A DNA stretch of 64,000 bases, taken from positions 17,681,535 through 17,745,534 of the forward strand of contig OZ020616.1 of the NCBI GenBank assembly GCA_963971575.1, written 5' to 3'. Every line of letters begins with the position of its first letter. Position 1 is the first letter of the stretch. The DNA comes from Liopterus haemorrhoidalis. Taxonomy: Eukaryota > Arthropoda > Insecta > Coleoptera > Dytiscidae. The notes under the pieces were generated by a model. The model saw only the letters and a program-made list of their open reading frames with translations, had not been told where the DNA came from and did no database searches. The position numbers and the translations under genes are program-made. This document shows, piece by piece, positions 21,982 through 32,949 of this stretch.

Positions 21982-22770
21982 TAGAGATGGGAATTTCGGC
22001 TCAGTTTGCGGAACCGGATCAGTGGAGGTCGTTCAGTTTGTTGAGCCGGTTCATTGATCCGGCTCAGTGATCCGGTTAAGTAAACATGTTTCCGAAACAC
22101 AGGACGGTCGTTAGTTCGTAGGTAGAACGTCGCTTAGAGCCGGTTCTTGCAATATATGAACTGTAAACATGATCCCGAGACACAGGTCGATCGGACGTTC
22201 GGTTGTAGGTAGAACGTCGCTTAGAGCCGGCTCTTGCTTAGAGCCGGTTCTTGAGACCGAGACACAGGTCAGTCAGTTGCCGGTCGTTCGGTCGTAGGTA
22301 GAACGTCGCTTAGCCCGACTCTTATCTAACATTTTTGAAACAAACAATTCACTTTATGTAGCTACTGTATTTTAAACCAGATGTGTTAAGTTTATGGCGA
22401 TGTTTATTGCCCTTATAAATCGGACATCTGGGATTTGGGCAATATTTTTAATATTTTTATATAGTATGGTTGTAAGAAAATACAGACTAAGCCTATTAGT
22501 TTCAAATAAACTGCCCTACAAATTGATGACAAAATACACTTTATGATAATACATTACAAGCCGAGTTCTCGCGAAGTTCAACATGACATCGATTCAGATC
22601 CGGATCACTCCGGTCACTGCTCACAATCGCCCGACCAATCGTATTCTTGAAACTTGAAACTATACAGTGAACCGTGAGCTGGCTCATTTCAATTTGGTGA
22701 ACCGTGTCACTTCGGTCAGTGTACTGAGCCGGCTCAGTGAGCCGGTTCGTTCATTAACGACCCATCTCTA
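21982..22770. mobile_element. hAT-type element, 789 bp, TSD ATGTAGAT
   Basis: Ends TAGAGATGGG and CCCATCTCTA are inverted, flanked by a perfect 8-bp duplication ATGTAGAT (21974-21981, 22771-22778). Internally it carries repeats of GTAGGTAGAACGTCGCTTAG followed by AGCCGG, and GAGCCGGTTC/GAACCGGATC-type stretches near both ends. Non-coding. It is inserted in the RT pseudogene. Confidence 0.9.
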
Positions 22771-22836
22771 ATGTAGATATCATACTGGGGGTTGCACACT
22801 GTACTGCAATGACTCAGCACGTAAGCATTATACAAT

Positions 22837-23405
22837 GGGTGCGTTTTGTTGGTGGCTGGTTAGAAGCCCTAGAATTGATGCGCAAGAAAACGACATTTTT
22901 GATCGTGAAGTAAACATGGAATGACATTAGCATGGAGGTTAAGTCATATGGTTGTAGAACAAATAACGAACATATTTCACCTAAAAGGATAATCTAAATA
23001 ATAAATGCAGAATAACAAAACTTTATATTTAAAGCAAATATTCTAGAACATAATGTTTAAGAACGAGTAATTGAATTGAACATACATTTTAAGTTTAGAT
23101 TTAACAATGCTATATTAAAATCATATAGGTATATATTAATTTTAGGACACAAAATGAGAAAATACCTAAAAGAAAAAATTATTTTGAAGCAATAATACCA
23201 AAATTTAATTCTAATACATTTAAAAACCAAATGAAAACAACTGCATTCAAATATGTATTACTTTTCATCCCCACCACACTTATTCATTCCAGTTCTTCAA
23301 CCTCGAGTCATCGAATGAGTAGAATGAATAGAATGAGAATACAGTCGCAACTAAACGCGTATTCTGATTAAACCGAAACCAGAATTGGCACAACAAAACG
23401 CACCC
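22837..23405. mobile_element. Non-autonomous TIR element, 569 bp, TSD AAT
   Basis: GGGTGCGTTTTGTTGG and its inverted partner CAACAAAACGCACCC enclose AT-rich sequence without a frame. AAT flanks both sides, and taking out the element plus one AAT rejoins the RT codons GTC ACA TTG TAT in frame, which fixes the 3-bp duplication. A 3-bp target suggests a PIF/Harbinger-like family, but AAT is not the usual TWA, so the superfamily is open. Confidence 0.75.
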
Positions 23406-24566
23406 AATGTGACTATTGCTTTCGGATTACAGAAATACTGTGCTGTGCGCATAATGAACCCCAGCATTTTGCTAGCTTTTTTCGAAGTAGCGTCTATGTG
23501 TATGCTAAAGGAAAGCTTGGAATCGATAATGATTCCGAGATCTTTGTGATTTACAGATTTTAGGTTGTATTGATCTATCTCATACACTGAAAACATTTTT
23601 GCTTTAAAATCAATGAAATTGCAGGTAAATTTAAAAGTTTTGCTTTTAAAAATGCGTCGACATCCTTTGTATTTAATTTAAAAGTAGACGTACTTTTGAC
23701 AGATATTTTACTTTTTATATAAAAGTACATCACTTTTAAATCAATAACAAAACGGATTTCGACTTAAAAGTAAATAATTTTAATCCAAAGGTATGTAATA
23801 TTAAAAAATCAAAAGCAGTATTTTTGAATTGAAAATATTTGTTTTTGTTTTAAATAACAAGAATTTTAAAATAAAAGAGGAGATATCTCAATTTAAAAGT
23901 TATAGTTTTTACATCAAAACAAACTTACCTTTATTTCAACAGCATTTCAATATTACCTAATTTAAAAGTGGGTATATTATGTTGAATAAAATGCATATAG
24001 TATATATATATATATATATATATATTTTCTTTATTATTTAATATTATTAAATTACAAATGTAGGTATACAAAATTTATTCAATAATATAAAATATTTTCC
24101 TAGCCTACAAATGAGGCACTGATATAAAACAAGTTTTAGATAAAAAAAATAAATTTTTCGTATTTTCATAGAAAAGATAGTAAGCGCAGTACTTCTTAGG
24201 GTTGTACATCGAAGGCAAAACATCGATGTTTAACATCGATGTTAACATCGGCGCCTTACTATCGATGTTGAAAAAACATCGAAGGAAAAACATCGATGTA
24301 TCGGAAACATCGATGTTTTATTAATATTAAAAAAAGCTATTTATTTATATTATATAGGTTTTATTTAATAATGTGAAGATAAAATACGAAGAAATTAACA
24401 CATAATACACAAAAAAGCATTTATTAGATTTTGAAATAGAAATATTCCTTTTTAATAGTAATTAATTTCACTTTAATATTATTATACCCAATATAATTAC
24501 CCAATACCCAATAATCAATACCCAATATAATATAATATAATACCCAATAATCTTAATTTGTACCTA

Positions 24567-24748
24567 CAGTCTATTCCAAACGATTAGGCGGATCTAACCG
24601 CAATTTTCATTTTTGTAATTTGTCATTAGATATTTTTTTATATATTGAAGTTGGTTTTTCCTGAACAAATGGATCAAAAGCTTCAATCAATCGGTAAAAG
24701 TAACTAGAATTGAAAATCTAATTCCGCCTAAACCAAAGGAACAGATTT
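24567..24748. mobile_element. MITE A, short form (182 bp)
   Basis: CAGTCTATTCCAAACGATTA and the right end AAACCAAAGGAACAG are inverted with TA on both sides. It carries GGCGGATCTA near the left end. Closely matches 39287-39474. Confidence 0.75.
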
Positions 24749-24889
24749 TACTATTTTTACATTTATAAAATGAAATATTGAATTTTATTACAATACTAAT
24801 ATAGTAATCTTAATGTTAATTTTATATTATTTAACATAAAAATAACACTGTCATACACAATTATTTTTATACTTTTTTAAGCTGAAATA

Positions 24890-25031
24890 AAGTCTGTTCC
24901 TTTGTTTTAGGCGGAACTAGATTTTCAATTCTAGTTACTTTTACCGATTAATTGAAATTTTTGATCATTTTGTTCAGGAAAAGCCATCTTCAATATATAA
25001 AAAAATAGCTAATGACAACTTACAAAAATCC
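24890..25031. repeat. MITE A, truncated copy
   Basis: It begins AGTCTGTTCCTTTGTTTTAG then GCGGAACTAG. It stops around GACAACTTACAAAAATC, without its other terminus. Confidence 0.65.
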
Positions 25032-25448
25032 AGGGATTGGAGGAATAACAACTGGGAAAGTGTCAACAAGACTCAAAAAGAAAAAGTGTGTTGGCATTGG
25101 TCGTTCGCATTGTTTGCAAAAATTAGAAGTTTCTTCTTATTTTTTCGTATTCTGCTAACTGCTAAGAAGAATAAACCTAACACTATTAGTATTGTTGTAT
25201 CACAATAGATGGCGCTTATATTTTGTGTACTAATTTTAATAAAAATTAAATTTTTAATATTCCAGCGCCTCTAGCGGTAATTTCTGAATTTCAAAGTTTA
25301 AACATCGACATCGGTAGTAGACATCGATGTTTTATCGATACTATCACCAGCTGACCATCGATGGTAAAAACATCGATGTTTTAAAAACAAACATCGATGT
25401 TTTTTTCCCATGCCTAGTACTTCTCAATGTAGCATGGAAAGTGAAGTA

Positions 25449-26337
25449 AGTCAGATTAATTATTAATCTATGCTACTCATTGACTTACTTCTCTTTCCAC
25501 GCCGTTGGCAAGTTCATTTAATTTATATTCGATGAAAAAACAAAAAATCGATTTTTTTACTTTTCCATGTCAGCGTCTCAAATACAAATTAAAATTACAT
25601 ATTCAATTAATTGATAATTATTCAAATAAATAAACTTATATCTAAATACACTTTTATGTAATTTATATCTAAATACACTTTTATGTAATTTTATTCATAT
25701 TGTAAATATGTAATGGGGGGCTATATACATAATTAACGTGTGGTAATATGCTTTCCTGAAAAGAGCCTACATATTATTTACTAATCACTAAATAGATAAT
25801 AATAATACTAGATAAAATGCACATAAGATGTCAATATTACATGTAGCATGATATTGTCATGTTACAAAACCTGTTTACAGAAAGGATGTTAGACAGTTCA
25901 GAACAACAGTTTAATTAAGAATATGTTCTAAAATTAAGATATTCACCGATAGAATAAAAGTTATGTTCCAGCAAAAAGAATTTAAATTTTCTTTTAAAAA
26001 TGTCAGATTAATTATTAATCTATGCTACTCATTGACTTACTTCTCTTTCCACGCCGTTGGCAAGTTCATTTAATTTATATTCGATGAAAAAACAAAAAAT
26101 CGATTTTTTTACTTTTCCATGTCAGCGTCTCAAATACAAATTAAAATTACATATTCAATTAATTGATAATTATTCAAATAAATAAACTTATATCTAAATA
26201 CACTTTTATATTTCATATTGTAAATATGTAATGGGGGGCTATATACATAATTAACGTGTGGTAATATGCTTTCCTGAAAAGAGCCTACATATTATTTACT
26301 AATCACTAAATAGATAATAATAATACTAGATAAAATG
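25449..26337. repeat. Long direct duplication flanking a retroelement 3' fragment
   Basis: The segment starting GTCAGATTAATTATTAATCT occurs twice (25449-25820 and 26004-26337), both ending ATAATACTAGATAAAATG. The first copy has an extra 28-bp tandem unit (AATTTATATCTAAATACACT...). Between them lie 183 bases (25821-26003) that match 28252-28433, the 3' coding/UTR part of the minus-strand retroelement at 28122-29911. The arrangement looks like an insertion with an unusually long target duplication, or a repair event. Confidence 0.8.
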
Positions 26338-27348
26338 TATTCTTATTTACCTAAAGTACTTATCTTCTAAATAATAAGCTTCGTGAAGAAGAACACGGAG
26401 TCGTTCTTCTAGAAAACTGTGTAATTCCTGTTCTTTGGGATCCTCCACATTTACTGTGGTATTATTAGTTAGGTCTACCAATGTAATAATTTCTATATTT
26501 TAAGCCACTTTATAATCATTTTAATTCTCAACTGGGTCCATTGTTTAAATATATAGGTAAATGACAAAATGAAACAAATATGCACGGTCTTTAAATGCAC
26601 TTCATTTAACGGTAAAATGAAACGGGCAGGTTAAACAGAATCGCTAAACATACGCAGTTCTCCCACTTTTAAGTGCTTTTAATTTGAAATTCTTACAATT
26701 GATTTATTATATCTTAAAACATACGACATTAAAATTAAATTTTTACTTTTGAATTAAAATTACAAATGAAATACAAATGAAAGTATGGCTTTTTAAAGGA
26801 AAAGCAGTGATTTTATTTTGATAGTTCTTCTTTCAAATCAAAAGTACTTTACTTTTAACATAAGCTTTAAGTGTAAATGCTCTTTATATGAAAGTAAGTA
26901 CTTTTGTTTTAATGTTAGTTCTTTTAAGATAATAGTTTTTGTATTTAAAAGAAAAACTCAAATCTAAAGTAAAATCAAAAGCATATTTTAAAAGTACAAA
27001 AATACGACATCTTTTGATTTTATCTGCAATTTCATTAGAATGAAAGTAAATACTATTAATATGAAATCAAAAACTAGTGTTTTTAATATTAAATTTAAGT
27101 TTAAATTTCTTTCAGTGTAGTCAAAATGAATTTTTTATTATTTATTATAGTCATAATGAGTTATTTTAAATATAGTGCTTGTTTTGATGAGAATGCGACA
27201 GGGAATTTGATGTACGGTTCGCATCTATGGTCGATAAAAATTCATGCATCTGGTTAGAGTCCTCTAATAAAAATTCTTACGAATCGCCATTTGTCATAAC
27301 CAGTGGTGGTGAAAGCAAACAGGTAATTCATATATTTTGTTTTTGCAG

Positions 27349-27411
27349 GTTCCAGTTCCTAATGGCCCTTCTAGTGATAAGAAAGCCGCGCAAGGCCTCA
27401 GTGTTCTCGAG
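27349..27411 (+). CDS. Exon 2 of the unrecognised gene
   Basis: A 63-bp exon between TTTTGTTTTTGCAG and GAG|GTAAGT, which are strong acceptor and donor sites. It reads VPVPNGPSSDKKAAQGLSVLE in phase 0, a proline-, serine- and lysine-containing linker with no domain. An apparent donor just upstream (CAG|GTAATT at 27322) would leave a 26-base intron, which is too short. Together with exons 1 and 3 it keeps one open frame. Confidence 0.65.
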
Positions 27412-27639
27412 GTAAGTGTAAAAATAACAAAACAGTGTTACATGTGTTATAGCACGTGTTACCAACCCCGAAAATTATAGGCATTAGTAACTAGTAATTT
27501 GTTATGACAACTCACTAGCGTTAAGGTAAACAAAAAAAAACTGACGAAAACGACAACTGTAAACATCAAAAATATATATAATAAAAAAAACGACTTTACA
27601 TAATAATAAATTAATTACAAATATAACCTTCTGATAACT

Positions 27640-28060
27640 TATGGCATTTTTTCACTCGAAATGGCATTTTCTCTCTCGAAAAATGTTATTATGCGAGTGT
27701 GTTTTTCGAGGATTGCGTGTTTCAATAAATTGTCTGCATAAAATTTTACTGGATCAAGATCACCGAATATAACCACTCCAGATTTATTTTAATGGGGCTA
27801 CGCAACGAAAATGCTTTTATATTCACGCAAAGTGACAGTTATATAATCGCGCCAAATAAAATAGATGCAACTAACATGTTACACATCGCTGCCAATGTCT
27901 TTTCCATTTCTGAAAGTATTCCTTGTATGCACTTTGGGGATCAGTTGCGACTAAACCGTCGCAGTTGTATCGCTATTGTCATGATGGTCGCGGCAACCAA
28001 ATGTTTGTTATGCCATCTACCCAACACGCTTTGTTGTACAACCTGTGAAAAGTAACCGGT
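27640..28060 (-). pseudogene. Possible mariner-like transposase C-terminal remnant
   Basis: On the minus strand, around 27930-27870, one frame reads SAYKEYFQKWKRHWQRCV. It resembles the C-terminal signature of mariner-like transposases (..F..WK.R..RCI...G.YF). The remaining parts are in other frames with stops, and no TIRs were found. The overlapping plus-strand frame 27792-28055 (88 codons with Cys at the end) has no recognisable motif and is probably a shadow. Confidence 0.35.
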
Positions 28061-28071
28061 TTGTAAAAAAT

Positions 28072-28121
28072 AAATTGAAGTGAAGTGTGAATTTTCACAC
28101 ATTTCAGGATTTTGTAGGTAA
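28072..28121. repeat. Terminus of the TTTTCACACATTTCAGG repeat family
   Basis: AATTGAAGTGAAGTGTGAAT and TTTTCACACATTTCAGGATT then TTGTAGGTA match the outer border of the repeats at 36171-36206, 37304-37330 and 53690-53728. Immediately afterwards the AAT microsatellite tail of the next retroelement begins, so the retroelement inserted into this repeat. Confidence 0.6.
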
Positions 28122-29911
28122 TAATAATAATAATAATAATAATAATTTTATTGAGCCTATTAGAGTACATAAATACAGGAGGCATAGTCATAGTTCATTA
28201 TCTTACATTACATAATTAGCTTACAATACATAACACTATATAATGTAAGATGCACATAAGATGTCAATATTACATGTAGCATGATATTGTCATGTTACAA
28301 AACCTGTTTACAGAAAGGATGTTAGACAGTTCAGAACAACAGTTTAATTAAGAATATGTTCTAAAATTAAGATATTCACCGATAGAATAAAAGTTATGTT
28401 CCAGCAAAAAGAATTTAAATTTTCTTTTAAAAATATGGATATCATGAATATTTTTCAAGTTATTGGGAACCTGATTCTATAGCTTAGCGGCCATGAAGCG
28501 AGGGCTGTGTGCATATAGCCTGGTTTTATGCATTTCAGTGGTTAAAGCAGATTTATTCCTTGTTTCATAATTATGTTGAAAGTTATTGACATTAAAATAG
28601 TTCAGATGTGTTTTGGCAAATACTACACATTCAAAAATATAGACTGATGGTAATGTTAAAATTTTTAATGAGCAAAATAGGTCTCTGCAAGATGTTCTAG
28701 AATTTTTAAACATCATGATGCGCACTGCTCTTTTTTGTTGCAAGAAAATTTTTTTGCTATCACTTGAGGCACCCCAAAAGAGAATACCATAAGAAAGAAT
28801 AGAATGGAATTTAGCAAAATATACTGACCTAAGTGATGCCAAAGAGACGAAGTCACGTAATATTCTGAGTGCATAGCACGCAGATGCTAATTTTGGGTTA
28901 ATGTAGTCAGTATCTGGAGACCACGATAGATTTTGATGTAAAATGATTCCCAGAAATTTAGCACAGTTAGCCTGTTGAACAGAAGTAGACCGAGGCGTTC
29001 GAATTAGCGGGCTTAAAATTGGTTGGTTCTGATAATGATGAAAATTTATGAATGATGTTTTCTGTTTATTAAGCAAAAGCTTATTGGTTAGACACCACTG
29101 GTTGAAGACTCAAAAACATTCGTTGGCCGTAATACACAATGCATTAGTATTAGGGTTATTTAGCAGCAAATTGGTGTCATCAGCATATTGACATAAGGTG
29201 CCTGTATGAAGATGATCCTTAAGATCGTTAATAAATAGAAGAAATAATGTTGGACCCAACACAGAGCCTTGGGGAACCCCAGTGTGGGATTCAAGAATGT
29301 CCGATCTAGAAGTTTTGCCATTAGAGGTGACAGATACCAGTTGTGACCTATGTGACATGTAAGACATGATCCAATTATTTGGTATACCAGATATACCAAA
29401 TAGATGAAGTTTTTGTGCAAGAATTTTGTGATCAATAGTGTCAAATGCTTTTGATAAATCAAAAAACATTCCTAGGCTGCCTTTTTTACTATCTAGAGCT
29501 AAGTATATATTTTGAATAAATGGCAGACACTGTAGATCTATTTTTAATAAATCCATGTTGGGTCTCTGCTAATAAGAAGTATTTATCTAAATATGAGAAT
29601 AAGCGATTTAAAAAAATGTTTTCGAAGATCTTAGAAAAACAACTATGGACAGAAATAGGCCTGTAATTTTCCAGTGATGTTTTAGAGCCATTCTTAAAGA
29701 CTGGAACAACTTTAGAGACTTTTAGAGAATCCGGAAATACTCCAGTACTAAATGAAGAATTAATGATAAGCGAGAGGGGTGACGCTATATAATCAGAACA
29801 ATGCTTGAGTAATTTACAGGGTATTTCATCAACTCCAGCAGAAGTTTTATTGCAAATATCTAGGATAGTATTCTTTACCTCGTGTTTATCTGTAGGAAAT
29901 GAAAACAGCAA
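28122..29911 (-). pseudogene. CR1-like non-LTR retrotransposon, 5'-truncated, broken RT
   Basis: The minus-strand reading runs from 29911 to about 28348. RT motifs in order: LLKHCSDYIASPLSLIINSS, NYRPISV, QHGFIKNRSTV, FFDLSKAFDTIDH (catalytic Asp), TGVPQGSVLGPTLFLLFIND, CQYADDTNLLL (catalytic Asp pair kept), then KFLGIILHQNLSW and the C-terminal YGILFWGAS region. Damage: a frameshift near 29545, an in-frame TGA at 29110-29112 (ECF*VFNQWC) and an in-frame TAG at 28477. The endonuclease and ORF1 are missing. The 3' tail is an AAT microsatellite (28122-28145 as read on plus), as in CR1/L2/Kiri groups. It is closely related to 43136-44605. Confidence 0.85.
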
Positions 29912-30783
29912 ATAATTTAAAATTAAACGAAAATAAAACGCAAAATATTATATTTAGTAGAAATCAAATTCTCAGTGACACTGTTTTAAATTGCACGGAC
30001 AATATAAATTTTTTAGGTTTTAACATAGATAATCAAATAAAATGGACATCCCAAATAGATAAAGTAGCTAACAAACTTAGGACCAGCAATTATATGTTAA
30101 GGAAAGTTACAAAAACAGTGTCGCTAGAAACATTAAAGGCTTTATATTTTGCGTACTTTCAGTCAGCTCTATCATACGGATTGGAACTGTGGGGAAACTC
30201 ACAAAATGTTGATAGGATTTTTAAATTGCAAAAAATTGCTGTTAGAATAATTGCAAAAGTACCAGCGAGAACATCATGTAGAGACCTATTTGTTAAATAT
30301 AATATCCCGACTGTACACAGCCTTTATATTTTTAAATGTCTACTTTATGTCAAGCAGAATATAAATAATTTTGCAACTAATAGCTTCTACCATCGGTATG
30401 AAACAAGACGAGGTAACGACATAAGAGTAATGACGCGCAAGTATAGCTACTTAAACAAAGGGATCGATATTATGGGCCCAACACTATATAATAAATTGCC
30501 ATTAGAAATAAAAAATCTTACTTTTAAACAATTTAAAATTGCTGTAAAAAAAATACTGTTTGGTGCTGCACTATATTCGATTGAGGAGTATATGGCAATG
30601 AATACGAATTTATAAATATGTTTTGACAAATAGATTTAAGGACATGATAAAGTTTGTTAAATATTGATTAGTTGTAAGTTATAAATGTTATATTAATATA
30701 AATAATTGTACTTGGACATAAGATATGTGCATTTATTCTGTACTCTGTCTTAAATAAATAAATACTAAATACTAAATACTAAA
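29899..30783 (+). pseudogene. Non-LTR retrotransposon 3' part (RT thumb and C-terminus)
   Basis: A 238-residue frame (29899-30615) starts MKTANNLKLNENKTQNIIF and goes through FLGFNIDNQIKWTSQID, ALSYGLELWGN, FKLQKIAVRIIAKVPARTSC and YNKLPLEIKNLTFKQF. This is the region after the YADD motif in jockey/CR1-like RTs (KT..M.F, FLG...D..L.W, YG...WG). The 5' truncation removes the catalytic core. The 3' UTR ends in repeated AAATACT units (30757-30783). It differs in sequence from the minus-strand element that abuts it at 29899-29911, so they are two families joined 5' to 5'. Confidence 0.8.
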
Positions 30784-30789
30784 CATATT

Positions 30790-31870
30790 GGCTGTAGCTA
30801 TCTTACTAGAATCAGTGTAAGTGCTATTGTGTTTAAGATTAAGGTATTTAATAAGTGTACGAAGCCAACATAATACTGGATGTCTAGGTATACTTATCAC
30901 ATCAAAATCAACAGATTTTTTGATAATCACTTTTATTCGCTATTTGAGAACTAAGAGCTTCCATTTAATTTTTTTAAATAAAATTTAAATAATTTGCCAA
31001 ATATCCCAGCGTTTTTTTCTGCATATGCTTCGTATTCAAGATTTCATTAGATTAATAAGAAATATTTTACAGTGTAGAGAGTATAGAGTATAGTGTGGTG
31101 TGCCGTAACTCAGTTCGCAACTATTAAAAAAAATATTTTTTTTAAAGATTTTTATTCCCCAAAAAAAAAAACCCGTACTATCTTAGCTATAAATACAAAA
31201 TATCCTTAACATTATTAGCCATAATTTAACCATGAATTAAAAAAAATAATTAATTTTGTCAAAAACATAAAAACTGCCATATTTTTCAAAAACACAATCT
31301 GATCATAAATTCCTCTCGTACGTTTTCGGCTCAGATCAATATATATTACCTATAATTTTTTCAGATTTTTAGTTCAACCCCTTTGGGTAAAAGGGTGTGA
31401 GACAAGAACTTTTGCACATTTTTGGCTAAATTCCTGCTAAATGAAACGAATTTCAAAAAACAACGATAAATATTTTCTTTTGATACCACACAATAATTTT
31501 TTTTTAATATATTTTTTTTCAACGAAAAAAAAATCGACATATTTCGAAAAACTTATCTGATCAAAAATTCCTGTTGAACTATTCCGGTTCCCATTAATGT
31601 TCATTACGGAGATTTTTTTCAGATTTTTAGATCAATCTCTTCGGGAGATAGGGTAGGGGACAAAAGTGTGTTTTTTTAAACTCTCAGTATTTGCCCTATA
31701 TGTGGGTCAAAAAGTTGTATAAGCATGCCAAATTTCAACTTTCTATGTTAAGCCGTTTGGCTACAATTTCTACCAGACAGACAGACAGACAGACACATGA
31801 GTGATGTTATAAGAGTTTTTTGGTGGACATACCTACAAAACCCTAAAAATGGGGTAAGCTCAGTTCTGAT
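30790..31870 (-). repeat. Diverged copy of the AGGGTTTTGTAGGTA repeat, reverse orientation
   Basis: The end TACCTACAAAACCCT (31832-31846) and the core GCATGCCAAATTTCAACTTT, CAGACAGACAGACAGACAGA (31775 onward) and TCCTGTTGAACTATTCCGG are reverse complements of the family at 36451-37304. The distal end near 30800-31100 is too diverged to place. No coding frame. Confidence 0.6.
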
Positions 31871-31879
31871 TACGACTTA

Positions 31880-32421
31880 AGTTGGTTTTACACAGTTCAA
31901 TTAATTGTTCAATAAATTGATCAAGTTTTTTGTCAATTAATTGAAAAATTTATTGGTAACCTTGGAGAAAAAAAAAACATCACTTTACACACATCAATTA
32001 ATTTATCAATTTTTTTGAAAATTTTTACATTACCATCTGTAAAACATGTTGACATATTTATCAAAATGAAAATATTGAAAAAATCTTCACATAATTACGA
32101 GATGTGAACAAAAACAAACGTAAATTAGAACGTTTGAGGTTATGTTAGATTTGAAAATGAAACACAAATAATATATTTCGAGGTTATGCTACAACTAAAC
32201 AGTTGGCAATATCTTAACAGATAAAAATATACCTAGAATTCCCTAAAAAATTGATGAAAAATTGACGAAACATAGAACTTGTTCTATTTTCAAAATAAAT
32301 TGATAAGAAATCAAAAGAAATCAATTAATTGACGAAATTTTTACACTTTACACACATCAATTAATTGAAGGCCAACTTTTTCAATTAATTGATCAACAAA
32401 TTGAATCGTGTAAAACCCACT
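31880..32421. mobile_element. Harbinger-type MITE, 542 bp, TSD TTA
   Basis: AGTTGGTTTTACACAGTTCA and the right end GTGTAAAACCCACT are inverted, continuing inward with TCAATTAATTG-type units on both arms. TTA flanks both sides (31877-31879, 32422-32424), matching the TWA target of PIF/Harbinger. Non-coding. Confidence 0.75.
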
Positions 32422-32477
32422 TTATAGATCGGAAAATTGAATTGAGCTAGTCGAGTACAGTGTACGCGACTCTGTGC

Positions 32478-32788
32478 CACTGCGTTTGACTTAGTCTATG
32501 TCGGCATCCGAGAGCGCATAACGATTGTGCGTGGTATCGTTTTAAAGGTCTCATCAAGAGATTTAAAACGATACCACACATGATCGTTTTACTGCCACGG
32601 TTGTCCAGATAAACCGTGATACTGTCATAATACAACGCGGTTTAAAAAAATAATTAAATGTTCCGTTCTGACCACTGCGAAATTTCTTCAAATATTTGAA
32701 TAGATCTCGTCGAGCGCTTTTAAACGATACCAAGCGGATTTCTTTTTGCGCCAACGGTTGCCGACATAGACTGAGTCAAACGCAGCTG
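32478..32788. mobile_element. MITE with 25-bp TIRs and an inner palindrome
   Basis: CTGCGTTTGACTTAGTCTAT and the complement of ATAGACTGAGTCAAACGCAG are inverted ends with one mismatch and extend inward to GTCGGCA. A second inverted pair, GTGGTATCGTTTTAAA and TTTAAAACGATACCAC, lies at 32540-32578. The target duplication is unclear. Confidence 0.6.
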
Positions 32789-32949
32789 TAAACCCAGAAA
32801 TATTGCATCGTTTAAGCATCGATTAAGCATTGGTTTCTATGTTGTTTACGAATTATGTTAACAGGATTACTGTGCGACACGTTTTAAAGATACAACGATT
32901 TTAACTGGGATTTATTTTTGTGTAAGGCGGTCGGCTGAAAGTCGCTCCA

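Larger units (their letters stand above)
21559..23584 (-). pseudogene. Non-LTR reverse transcriptase C-terminal part split by insertions
   Basis: Three minus-strand pieces belong together: 23584-23406 (VNHKDLGIIIDSKLSF, KASKMLGFIMR), 22836-22771 (LYNAYVLSHCSTVCNPQYD) and 21981-21559 (RIEGVRKKFLKYLSRKA to the stop). Skipping the TIR element at 22837-23405 with one AAT, and the hAT at 21982-22770 with one copy of its 8-bp duplication, keeps the reading frame open through both joins. The sequence resembles the thumb and post-RT region of CR1/jockey-type elements (KDLGV.FD.KL, R.E..Q..F). The catalytic part upstream is missing: the frame is cut at 23585 by another TIR element, and bases after 27116 may continue it (IHFDY) before stops appear. 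Confidence 0.7.
24197..25416. mobile_element. hAT-type element, 1220 bp, TSD GTACTTCT
   Basis: The left end TAGGGTTGTACATCGA and right end TTTTTTCCCATGCCTA are imperfectly inverted. Both arms carry clusters of AACATCGATGTT. The flanks are a perfect 8-bp duplication GTACTTCT (24189-24196, 25417-25424). It is nested in the 23585-27116 element and itself carries two MITE A copies. Confidence 0.85.
23585..27116. mobile_element. Large element with long diverged TIRs starting CACTGAAA
   Basis: The left side begins CACTGAAAACATTTTTGC and includes AATGAAATTGCAGGTAAAT. The right side ends CTTTCAGTG and contains the complement ATCTGCAATTTCATT. TA lies outside both ends. Both arms (23585-23990 and 26640-27116) are rich in AAAGTACTTTT-like units in opposite orientation. 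The middle has no transposase that I can read; it holds a hAT element, two MITE A copies and a duplicated segment. The left end interrupts the RT pseudogene. It could be a foldback-type element, and the class is not known. Confidence 0.5.

Noticed and set aside
24001..24026. TA microsatellites (24001, 42476) as functional elements
   Set aside because: Ordinary dinucleotide repeats in an AT-rich genome.
27227..27348. Extra exon ending at CAG|GTAATT before exon 2
   Set aside because: It would leave an intron of only 26 bases before the exon 2 acceptor.
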